A program made the translations under genes and the position numbers. Under the pieces are notes generated by a model. It was not told the origin of the DNA and made no database searches. It saw only the letters and a list, made by a program, of their open reading frames with translations. Positions 17,493 through 25,446 of a stretch of 57,268 bases of DNA are shown here, piece by piece. Within the stretch, counting starts at the first letter, position 1; each line of letters starts with the position of its first letter. This DNA is from Thiotrichaceae bacterium UBA973 (lineage in GTDB: Bacteria; Pseudomonadota; Gammaproteobacteria; Eutrophobiales; Eutrophobiaceae): assembly GCA_002292815.1 (NCBI GenBank), contig DBBX01000022.1:1-57268 (forward strand), in the 5' to 3' direction.

Positions 17493-18284
17493 TTATTTTT
17501 CTACTTTGTGTAAGTGCACATCTTGTTGTGGAAAAGGAATGGAAATGCCTTCTTTATCAAAACGTAGTTTAACGGCTTCTGTATAATCAAATTTAACACC
17601 CCAAAAATCAGCAGAGTTAACCCAGGGGCGGACAACAAAATTAACACTGCTATCGCCCAGTTCAGAAACAGCGACAAGTGGTTCGGGGTCTTTTAGTATT
17701 CGTTCGTCGTCTGTGATTAATTCCATTAATATATCTTTTGCCTTCTTGATGTCATCGCCATAACCAATACCAAAGACCATATCGACGCGGCGGGTATCTT
17801 TCGCAGAATAATTTGTTATGTTGCCACTAGTAATGCCAGAGTTAGGAATAATGATGGCTTTATTATCACCGGTCCGCATTTGTGTTGAGAAGATTTGAAT
17901 GCCTTCTACTACACCTGCAACTCCGCCTGCTTCGATAAAGTCGCCCACTTTGAATGGGCGAAAAGCAATAATCATTACACCGGATGCAAAATTAGCCAAA
18001 GACCCTTGTAGTGCCAAACCAATGGCTAAGCCTGCCGCACCAATAATGGCAACAAATGATGTGGTTTGGATGCCAAGTTGACTCAGTGCTGCGATGACAA
18101 CAAAAGCGACAAGCGCGACATAGACGATATTGCTGGAAAATGAAGCAAGCAATGCATCTACATTGCGTCTTTCCATCATCAAAACAACATATTTTTTAAT
18201 TTGCTTGGCCAGCCAAATACCACCAAATAAAATGGCCGCGGCAACAGCGATATTCGTTAGTAATGCTATTAAATTGTCGCCCAT
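17493..18284 (-). CDS. small-conductance mechanosensitive channel, MscS family
   Basis: A 263-aa protein with three TM helices, the glycine/alanine-rich pore helix TM3 (about 82-110, IGAAGLAIGLALQGSLANFASG), the beta domain (FRPFKVGDFIEAGG) and the alpha/beta cytosolic cage (about 180-258). The length matches minimal MscS channels that release solutes on hypo-osmotic shock. A GGAG precedes the ATG by 8 bp. It is the first visible gene downstream of its own promoter region and lies 16 bp from the EamA gene, which is transcribed toward it, so the two probably form one operon. Confidence 0.92.
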   Translation of the reverse strand: MGDNLIALLTNIAVAAAILFGGIWLAKQIKKYVVLMMERRNVDALLASFSSNIVYVALVAFVVIAALSQLGIQTTSFVAIIGAAGLAIGLALQGSLANFASGVMIIAFRPFKVGDFIEAGGVAGVVEGIQIFSTQMRTGDNKAIIIPNSGITSGNITNYSAKDTRRVDMVFGIGYGDDIKKAKDILMELITDDERILKDPEPLVAVSELGDSSVNFVVRPWVNSADFWGVKFDYTEAVKLRFDKEGISIPFPQQDVHLHKVEK

Positions 18285-18300
18285 GGTATATCTCCAGAAT

Positions 18301-19191
18301 TTATGATGAATCGATTATTTTTATGCGGCGTATTGCACCCTCAAATTCAAATAAAAGCAAGCCCGATAAGATCATCACACATCCAGTGATGACTTCATTA
18401 GTTATTGCCTCATCATTAAGAAAATGACCGAGCATGAGTGCACACACGGGGACTATCAATGTTATTAATGAAGTCCGTGTTGCCTCAACTCGTTTTAGTA
18501 CGAAGTAAAATAAAAAGAAACCCAATAAAGAACCTACAGTAGCCAGATAAAATATGGCTGCCCCTGCTCGAAAGGGTATTTGAGCGGGAATTTCAATGCC
18601 AGAGCCAAACCAAACACAGAGATATAAAACAGCAGAAACAAGTAAGCCACCTGTCACCGTTGAGTAGGTATCAATATCAGCATCAATTCTTTTTACCATG
18701 ACCATGCTGAAAGAATAAAACACTGATGATGCGATGACGCCAATAATACCGTAGCTAGTGTTTGGGCCGAATTGCAATCCAGTCTTAAGCATGATGTATA
18801 AGCCAATAATGCTCATGATGATTGCTAGAGTTCTAAACAATGTTAAACCACGTTCACCGAGTAATTTCATGGCAAATAAACCAGTGATAATCGGTGTTAC
18901 ACCATAGATGATTGAAATCCAGCCTGAAGGGATATATTGAGCACTCCAATACACTGTCAACATGGCAGTGAATAAACCCAATCCAGCGGCAATATAAGTT
19001 TGCAAGGCCTTACGATGCGTGGCTAAACGTTTACCAAGTAGTACGATAATGATTAAAGCGAGAATAGCCCCGAGAATCATCCTGCTAGATATACCAAACA
19101 AAAAGCCTACAGACTGACTGCTCCATTGGATAGCGAGTGGGGTCGTAGCCCAAATGAGGACAACGGAAATATAGGCTGTAATGACTTGCAT
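18301..19191 (-). CDS. EamA/DMT-family transporter
   Basis: A 296-aa protein with ten hydrophobic helices in two EamA halves (about 5-138 and 150-285), the layout of drug/metabolite exporters. The substrate cannot be predicted. GGAG lies 6 bp before the ATG. It is upstream of and close to mscS on the same strand. Confidence 0.88.
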   Translation of the reverse strand: MQVITAYISVVLIWATTPLAIQWSSQSVGFLFGISSRMILGAILALIIIVLLGKRLATHRKALQTYIAAGLGLFTAMLTVYWSAQYIPSGWISIIYGVTPIITGLFAMKLLGERGLTLFRTLAIIMSIIGLYIMLKTGLQFGPNTSYGIIGVIASSVFYSFSMVMVKRIDADIDTYSTVTGGLLVSAVLYLCVWFGSGIEIPAQIPFRAGAAIFYLATVGSLLGFFLFYFVLKRVEATRTSLITLIVPVCALMLGHFLNDEAITNEVITGCVMILSGLLLFEFEGAIRRIKIIDSS

Positions 19192-19259
19192 TTTTTACTC
19201 CATAAACTCATTGCAATAGATGCTTCGGACTCTGTTCGGTAATTGCTCCTTCATTTTTC

Positions 19260-19435
19260 TCTACTACCTGAGTCCATGTAGGCATACAGACTCGACGCTA
19301 CCGATTACGTCCTGTAATCGTGCCCTCGGCTCTGGCTTCCTGCTTCGCCCTATCGCTTACATCCATGTAAGCGTGTCGCGACATTGCCTACATGGATGTA
19401 GGTACTTAGGATTCGTCGGGAACAAGAATCCTGAC
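19260..19435. repeat. cluster of perfect inverted repeats in the 19192-19590 gap
   Basis: At least five hairpins are packed together: GAGTC/GACTC (19270-19293); CGATTAC/GTAATCG (19302-19320, 5-nt loop); CGCTTACAT/ATGTAAGCG (19354-19373, 2-nt centre); the palindrome TGTCGCGACA (19374-19383); CCTACAT/ATGTAGG (19387-19402); and AGGATTC/GAATCCT (19408-19432). Three share an ACATCCATGT-like core. There is no credible coding frame. It looks like a dispersed intergenic repeat element (REP- or MITE-like). A weaker related motif, GCCTA...TAGGC, sits at 12128-12145 beside the kefB-like stop. Confidence 0.7.
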
Positions 19436-19590
19436 ACCTATATGATTTTCCAGCACACAGACAATAGCAGACGCGCTTTAGCATACAACGTAGCCAAGTT
19501 GAAATCATTAGCATCTGTGTTTGAGTATTCATGAGCGCGCGAGTTTTTGCTTATTTAATAAAACTGTCAAGTGCTTTGCTTTTAAAATGA

Positions 19591-20916
19591 CTAGTGATTT
19601 TTAAGTAATTTCTGAAGTTTTTCAGGTGATGTTACCGCTTTTGACTTTATTCCATCAATCTCAATTGCAGCAGAGGCAGAGGCTGCTGAATGAACCTTAA
19701 TTAACTTATACCAGGCGGCATTATGCTGAGCGATCTTTATGAACTCTTTTAAAATAGGGTCATACCTTTTCCCATGAATCGTAATAGTCAATGGTGTTGA
19801 AGACATTTCACGATCGATGAGCAATATACCGGCTTCTTCCATACGCGCTGTTGCAATCTCGGGTATGCATAGATAACGCAAACCATGCTTTGCCATCTTT
19901 GTGAATATTTGTTCGCCACTATAATAACTCAGTAGATTAACGAAGCGGGTTAGTGAGATATTTTCATCAATCTGTCGTGTAGTCGTTGTTTCATTTTGAG
20001 AATTTAATTTGCTGTTATAGCCACAAATTACATTTTTGAAATTACGATTAATAAAGCGTGCTGACTCGCATGCTAGTTTTAGGTATTGTTTATCAAACGT
20101 TGCCCGGTAAAGCTGTAACATTGCTCTGGCCATGGAAAGGGTATCTGAGAGGTGTAGTGGTTTTTGAGTCATTGTATTTGTTAAATAGCCATTGTTATGA
20201 TGTCTGCAGTATTGGTTTATCCAACTGGCAGCATTAATAGCCATAATTAAACTACTTTGATTGCCGCAGTATTCGTAATGTGTTGCCAGGGCCTCAATGA
20301 TCCAACCATTTTCTCTAGTGTGTATACGCTTATCGATTTCTGGTATGCCAATTAATTTTCGGCTTGTATTGTTGAGAGAAAAAAATAACATTGGGCTAAT
20401 ACCTGCGATGCAATCGGATTGGCCTGAATAAAATGCATCACAATCTGAAGTCATAAAGTCTTTTATGTAAGCTTGGATCGAATCACAGACATCCTTATAT
20501 CGACTAAATTTCATTTGGGCATAAGCCAGTGCATACAAACGGAGATGACCTGCTTGAGCCGACATGGTTTTACGATAGTGAGGTACATCCCATTTCCCCT
20601 GCGTGGAGTATTGATAAACGCCTCCCCACACAGGGTCTAGTAATGCAGAGGCATTATCCAAAGTGATCGTTGCCATATGTTCTTCACTCTTATCCTGATC
20701 AGCAGCTACAACTAAAGAATATTCTGTGCTATCTCGATCGATAAATTTAATCGGCGATAATAGTCCTCCTTGTTCTTGATCAAAACTCTGCATGTGCATA
20801 TAGCGCAAGCGTCGTCGTACTTCGTTGCTTAAAACGGGATTAACCTGTTCGGTTAATCTTAATGAACGTTCTTTTGGTATGGGGATTTCACAGGTTGATT
20901 TTAATAATGCGTGCAT
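19591..20916 (-). CDS. YyaL-like six-hairpin-glycosidase-fold protein of the sortase operon
   Basis: The 441-aa product contains the pattern WGGVYQYSTQGKWDVPHYRK and SAQAGHLRLYALAYAQ, typical of the middle part of YyaL/SPATA20 (DUF255) proteins. Those have an N-terminal thioredoxin domain followed by an alpha/alpha six-hairpin toroid. Here the thioredoxin domain is absent and only the toroid-like part remains (about 85-370), with a separate C-terminal tail. No signal peptide is evident. A GAGGA precedes the ATG by about 6 bp. It starts 9 bp after the sortase stop, so it belongs to the sortase operon; its role there is unknown. Confidence 0.7.
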   Translation of the reverse strand: MHALLKSTCEIPIPKERSLRLTEQVNPVLSNEVRRRLRYMHMQSFDQEQGGLLSPIKFIDRDSTEYSLVVAADQDKSEEHMATITLDNASALLDPVWGGVYQYSTQGKWDVPHYRKTMSAQAGHLRLYALAYAQMKFSRYKDVCDSIQAYIKDFMTSDCDAFYSGQSDCIAGISPMLFFSLNNTSRKLIGIPEIDKRIHTRENGWIIEALATHYEYCGNQSSLIMAINAASWINQYCRHHNNGYLTNTMTQKPLHLSDTLSMARAMLQLYRATFDKQYLKLACESARFINRNFKNVICGYNSKLNSQNETTTTRQIDENISLTRFVNLLSYYSGEQIFTKMAKHGLRYLCIPEIATARMEEAGILLIDREMSSTPLTITIHGKRYDPILKEFIKIAQHNAAWYKLIKVHSAASASAAIEIDGIKSKAVTSPEKLQKLLKNH

Positions 20917-20925
20917 AATATTTCC

Positions 20926-21663
20926 TCAACTAAGAATAAATGAATGTTTGAATCTGGCAGTAATCATGTAACGTAATGGTCCGCCTGATTGAATGGCGTC
21001 AAAGGGATAGCAGGTGATTAAAATTAATTTATGTTCTAAATCGACAGGAATAGTCTCTACTTTTGTCTTATCGATAATCTGTATATGGGTGACTTGATAA
21101 GCACTCGTTTTATTTTTTGATTGAAGTTCTAAATGGTCGCCCTTCTTTATATTTTCCAGAAAAGAAAAATGAGTGTCTCGATGGCCTGAGATAATAATAT
21201 TGCCGTTTTCGCCTGGCGGCGTACTACCAAAAAGATGCCCTGGGCCGAAAGCCAATGAAGAACCACTGGCCCCGGCCAGGACGATGCGACTAATACCAAG
21301 CGTGGGTGCACGTAGACGAGCGACAGGCCAGGTATCCGCCCATGGCCAAGGTTTCACCTCCTTATTGCCACTGAGCGTTTCTGTCCATGCTGACTCCAGG
21401 AGGAGTTGTGCCACCATCGCCTTGGCATGGATATAGGAACCTTGTCCTATGAACCAAAGGCCGCAGAGGGGGAGGAGGAACACTAGGACGCCTCTAAAAA
21501 TGCACTTTTTTCGCGATAGCTGCGTCAGCGTCGTACTCGAATCCTCATGTATTATGTATACACATCGGTTCTGCGTGCGCTGCTTCCTTGCTCTCACAAA
21601 AAAATCACTATTTTTAAAGATGTCCATAAGTATTGTTAACCTTGTTTTAAACGTATGAATCAT
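20926..21663 (-). CDS. class GN (marine proteobacterial) sortase
   Basis: The 245-aa transpeptidase has one N-terminal TM helix (about 55-75) and a sortase domain with the conserved catalytic set: His in ISGHRDTHFSF, Cys in LITCYPF, and Arg in GGPLRYMITAR. In proteobacteria this sortase has a single dedicated partner, encoded next to it. Here it overlaps that partner's 3' end by 17 bp. ATG 21663 is the longest start; an internal ATG 12 codons later (MDIFK) is also possible. The N-terminal cytosolic part of about 50 residues is rather long for the family. Confidence 0.9.
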   Translation of the reverse strand: MIHTFKTRLTILMDIFKNSDFFVRARKQRTQNRCVYIIHEDSSTTLTQLSRKKCIFRGVLVFLLPLCGLWFIGQGSYIHAKAMVAQLLLESAWTETLSGNKEVKPWPWADTWPVARLRAPTLGISRIVLAGASGSSLAFGPGHLFGSTPPGENGNIIISGHRDTHFSFLENIKKGDHLELQSKNKTSAYQVTHIQIIDKTKVETIPVDLEHKLILITCYPFDAIQSGGPLRYMITARFKHSFILS

Positions 21664-23800
21664 GGCGGCGGGTTAAAATCAAGGTTGTGGTAAGGAAGAG
21701 TAGTAACATGCCTATGATTAAATTAAGTCGTGCGTCGGTTGCTGTTGCAGGGAAGGGCTGACCAAAGACTTTGTTATGATCCCAGCCAGCCGGTAGGTGT
21801 GTTGGTATCGCATGGGACGCCAGGTTTTTATCCTGTGGACGGACTGGAGTAACGTCGACGGCGACCAGACTGGTAAATTTACTGACCAGGTGATGTTCCA
21901 ATGCAGTATCAATGATCAGTTGTTTGATCGATTCAAATTCAGCATCACGTTTTTGTTCCATTAAAGCCGCGATCTTGTTGCGTGCCCATAGCCTTGAAAT
22001 ACCATGGCGGTTTTCGCCACCATTCAACTCTAATCTTGATGACCAATTATCATTGGCTACTTCACCGCTAATGTTGATTATGCTGGGTAGTTGATCAGCC
22101 TTGGCAGTTATAAGTAGTGGTTCTCCACGATATAGGTCACTTAATTTCTGCGGCCAGGACTCAATATTTTCTCGAATGTTCTTTGTCTGCTTATTGATTG
22201 GAGCCCAATCGATGCTGATGTCTTTTAAGATCGGATTTTCAATCTTTTTAAACAGGTTTTGCATGCGTGTTTGAACTTCATCGAGTTTCCCTATATGTGT
22301 ATGTGTACCACGACCAAAATTGGCAGCACGCTTCATAAAATGTGAATTGGGTGCTGATCCGATACCGACCGTAAATAAACGACTGTGTCCCAATTCTTTT
22401 TGTATGATTTCAAATAAGGCTTGTTCATTGCCGATACTGCCATCCGTCATAAAGATAACCTGTCGTAGGCTATTGCTTGTTGCTTGATTTACTAAAGCAG
22501 TACGTAAGGCGGTTGCCATTTCAGTACCACCTCCTGCCTCTAAGGAACGAACATAGATTAATGCTTGTTGTAATGACGTCTGGGTTAGTAGTTCAGGCTG
22601 ACTAAATAATTGTGATGTGAGTGAGTTAAATTGAATGACATTAAATCGATCCCCCGGCTTAAGTCGCATTAGTGCTAATTCCAGGGCGGTACGGGCTTGA
22701 ATGATAGATTGCCCAGCCATTGAACCAGAAGTATCTATTACATAAATTATTTCTCTACTTAATATTTCTGTTTTATCTACGGTAGGCGGTACCATCATAA
22801 TTAAGGCATAGGTTTCGCCGTTTAATTCTTCTGTAAACAATGCGGCTTTTGGCGAATCACTAGCATTGGCTTGCCAAATTAATTCGAAGTCCCGGTTAGC
22901 AAGTTCAGTCCCTTGTTTGAGTTGAATCTGATAATGATCCGCTTGTTTATCAAGCTCAATTTTGTGATAAGGGCTATAAATTTTCTCCAAGGCCAGTCCC
23001 GCATCCAGATTTATTTTTATAATAGCTTCGTTTTTACGATCACTATCCGCTTGTAAAACCGGTGGTGTGACTCTAGCAGCATCAGGGACTTTATCTGTGT
23101 TTAAGGCCCAACCCTTGCCAGTAAATCCTTCTATATATTGTTTGCCGGGTATGTAACGTGGACTGACGGACATTGGAAAACGTAATGAAAAGGCACCATT
23201 GTCATAATCAACAATTTGCTGGTATTCGATTTCTACCTTGACGGTCTCATGTGGCGGAATATTAGCGACCGAGGTGGTAAAGATATTGGGTCTCTCCTGT
23301 TCGGTTAGTGCCGCTTGTTTGCCCTGGTGTTTTGCTTGTTGATAGGTCTTTTGTGCAGCTTCTTTTTCTTTTATTTGGCCTTCGATAATGCGCCCTCCAA
23401 TCCTCAGGCGCATATGGTCTACAGCTGCATTTTCAGGTAATGGAAAAACATAAATACCCTCCTGCCAATCGCCAGTTGTGTTGCTAAAACTATGAATTAC
23501 GCTGACACGGTTAATCATCCCCGTAACATTCATGGCAACATCAATTTTGAGTTCAGCAGCCTTTTTATATTGTTTATTTTGTCTAAAAAGAAGTGTGCCT
23601 TGACTCAATTCATCAAGGTTGCTGATTACATCTGTATTGTCATCAGGCTCAAACACAAGGGCATCGGCTCCTACATTCAAACTGCCGAATAAAATTAATA
23701 AGCTAATACTTAGCTTGAAACATATACTCAAACTGATTGAGACAAAGAAAAACCGTGGTCCATTGAATAATCCGTTTAAGGTAACAGGATAGTTAGACAT
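21647..23800 (-). CDS. sortase target protein with VIT and von Willebrand A domains
   Basis: The 717-aa protein has a signal/TM segment (about 15-45), a VIT domain (about 70-190; QPIKEKEAAQKTYQQAK-like region), a vWA domain (about 350-520) with the MIDAS motif DTSGS, and a C-terminal sorting signal. The sorting signal is a PFPATATD motif, a 20-residue hydrophobic helix and a short basic tail (TRRHD). The motif fits the dedicated-sortase substrate type (LPQTAT-like), although the first residue is Phe. It overlaps the sortase gene and lies 7 bp after pdsO. It probably is the only substrate of this sortase. Confidence 0.92.
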   Translation of the reverse strand: MSNYPVTLNGLFNGPRFFFVSISLSICFKLSISLLILFGSLNVGADALVFEPDDNTDVISNLDELSQGTLLFRQNKQYKKAAELKIDVAMNVTGMINRVSVIHSFSNTTGDWQEGIYVFPLPENAAVDHMRLRIGGRIIEGQIKEKEAAQKTYQQAKHQGKQAALTEQERPNIFTTSVANIPPHETVKVEIEYQQIVDYDNGAFSLRFPMSVSPRYIPGKQYIEGFTGKGWALNTDKVPDAARVTPPVLQADSDRKNEAIIKINLDAGLALEKIYSPYHKIELDKQADHYQIQLKQGTELANRDFELIWQANASDSPKAALFTEELNGETYALIMMVPPTVDKTEILSREIIYVIDTSGSMAGQSIIQARTALELALMRLKPGDRFNVIQFNSLTSQLFSQPELLTQTSLQQALIYVRSLEAGGGTEMATALRTALVNQATSNSLRQVIFMTDGSIGNEQALFEIIQKELGHSRLFTVGIGSAPNSHFMKRAANFGRGTHTHIGKLDEVQTRMQNLFKKIENPILKDISIDWAPINKQTKNIRENIESWPQKLSDLYRGEPLLITAKADQLPSIINISGEVANDNWSSRLELNGGENRHGISRLWARNKIAALMEQKRDAEFESIKQLIIDTALEHHLVSKFTSLVAVDVTPVRPQDKNLASHAIPTHLPAGWDHNKVFGQPFPATATDARLNLIIGMLLLFLTTTLILTRRHDSYV

Positions 23801-23807
23801 GATGACG

Positions 23808-24521
23808 TTACGCCTCCGTATCGAGGGTCAAGTTAATAGTTACCCGTCTATCGAAAACATAGGCTTCTTTATCACCACGACGTGCAGTAGCGGCATTCTC
23901 TCCATAAGCTTGTAACTGGAATCGTTGATTTGAAATACCGGCATCGATAAATGTAGCTCGTACTTTATCTGCACGTTTCTTACTGAGTAGCTGATTAAAA
24001 TCTACAGAACCACGACGATCTGCGTAACCTGCAATCTGAATTTTAATTTGCGGGTAGGGCTTTATTAATTCGGCTAGTTGTTTAATTTTTGGCTGAACGT
24101 CTTTCTGTATCTCTGCATCATTGGTTTTATAGTAGATGATGTAGGAGATGCCACGGCTTAATTTCTCCAGAGATTGTTTTTTGCTATTATTGACGACTTG
24201 TTGAAATTCATTTTTATATTTTTCTCTGGTGCTGGCTAATTCATTTTGCTGATAGGCGAGTTCAATGCTTTGAGTATTTAATTTTTTTTCCAGTGAAGTA
24301 ATATCATTATCAGAATCACTTTCACGGATACCAAACCAGGCGCCGCTGGTAGCACCAATAATCGCACCCGGAGGGCCAGCTAAAAGACCACCTATAAGTG
24401 CACCTAGTCCAAGCCCGACATTTACCTTTGTCGGATCGGGATCTTGTTGTACCTCCTTCGCGTTGACGTTGAATTGAGTGCTTAATAAAAGTACAAGTGT
24501 TAATGTCGCAACTAATTTCAT
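23808..24521 (-). CDS. pdsO: sortase-associated OmpA-like protein PdsO
   Basis: The 237-aa protein has a signal peptide (cleavage near VNA, residue 21), a glycine-rich hydrophobic segment (GLGLGALIGGLLAGPPGAIIGA), a coiled-coil stretch (about 75-125) and a C-terminal OmpA peptidoglycan-binding domain (about 130-230; IAGYADRRGSVDFNQLLSKKRA). I moved the start to ATG 24521, because an AGGAGG (24530-24534 region) lies 8 bp upstream of it; the open frame extends seven codons further. It is the first gene of the minus-strand sortase operon and diverges from pdsR. Confidence 0.9.
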   Translation of the reverse strand: MKLVATLTLVLLLSTQFNVNAKEVQQDPDPTKVNVGLGLGALIGGLLAGPPGAIIGATSGAWFGIRESDSDNDITSLEKKLNTQSIELAYQQNELASTREKYKNEFQQVVNNSKKQSLEKLSRGISYIIYYKTNDAEIQKDVQPKIKQLAELIKPYPQIKIQIAGYADRRGSVDFNQLLSKKRADKVRATFIDAGISNQRFQLQAYGENAATARRGDKEAYVFDRRVTINLTLDTEA

Positions 24522-24681
24522 GTTGTATGCCTCCTGATACAAAACGGCCCATAATCGGATTAAACTAGGTGTTATTTAAGTACAAGCACATGGCAGGGAA
24601 GAGGTCGGATACTGGAAATCTGATGATGAAATGTGGCAGAAACAGGGCAATGATGAAATCGTCTTTAAATTTTCAGGCTGT

Positions 24682-24693
24682 CACTTTAAAGTG
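24682..24693. promoter_or_regulatory. 12-bp perfect palindrome upstream of pdsR, candidate operator
   Basis: CACTTTAAAGTG lies in the 180-bp divergent region between pdsO and pdsR, just before a TAAAAT (24696-24701) that could be the pdsR -10. The position suits a regulator site, for example PdsR autoregulation. Only one copy was noticed. Confidence 0.35.
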
Positions 24694-24722
24694 TGTAAAA
24701 TAATAGATTGATGGAGTAGTTA

Positions 24723-25409
24723 ATGCCTAAGCAGATAATCCTTGTTGAAGATGAACCCATTCTTTGCGAAAATTATGCCATTGCTATTCGACAACATGGT
24801 TATGAAGTTGTTACCTGCAATAACAAACAAGATGCTATAGATCTGATTAACAAACAATTACCAGACTTGGCCATTCTTGATGTTGGTCTTGGTGATGATG
24901 CAGAAGCCGGCTTTGACCTCTGCCGGGAGATTCGATCACTATCAAATACCATTCCGATTATTTTTCTGACCGCACGTGACACAGATTTAGATACGATTTC
25001 AGGTTTACGCCTAGGTGCAGACGATTATCTGAGTAAAGATACTAGTATGCAGCATATTCTTGCACGCATAGCGGCTTTGTTTAGACGTATTCAAGCCCTG
25101 CAAACAACAGTTGAAATTGACCAAATTAAACATGGTGCCTTATTGATAGATGCACAACGCTTTCAGATAAAGTGGAAAGGGATTGCTGTTGATTTGAGTC
25201 TAACTGAATTCTGGATGGTTCATTCCCTTGCAAAAAGAGCAGGCCATGTAAAAAATAGAGAGCAGTTAATGCAAGACTCAAACATCTTTGTCGATGATGG
25301 CACCATCACCTCGCACATAAAACGTATCCGGAGAAAGTTCAAGGAACTTGATGGTGACTTTGATCATATAGAAACGGTATATGGTGTTGGTTATCGATGG
25401 AAGACCTGA
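24723..25409 (+). CDS. pdsR: dedicated sortase system response regulator PdsR
   Basis: This 228-aa OmpR-type regulator has a receiver domain (1-120) with acidic pocket EDE near residue 10, phospho-acceptor Asp 53 (AILDVG) and Lys in YLSKDT, then a winged-helix DNA-binding domain (about 130-226; HIETVYGVGYRWK at the end). It is followed after 37 bp by its kinase and diverges from the sortase operon, its likely target. Confidence 0.92.
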   Translation: MPKQIILVEDEPILCENYAIAIRQHGYEVVTCNNKQDAIDLINKQLPDLAILDVGLGDDAEAGFDLCREIRSLSNTIPIIFLTARDTDLDTISGLRLGADDYLSKDTSMQHILARIAALFRRIQALQTTVEIDQIKHGALLIDAQRFQIKWKGIAVDLSLTEFWMVHSLAKRAGHVKNREQLMQDSNIFVDDGTITSHIKRIRRKFKELDGDFDHIETVYGVGYRWKT

Positions 25410-25446
25410 ACTAAAATGCGCGCTTTTTTCACAATAATTAAAACTG

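Noticed and set aside
19220..19534. 104-codon frame through the hairpin cluster
   Set aside because: It is a chance frame across inverted repeats, with no ribosome-binding site and no domain.
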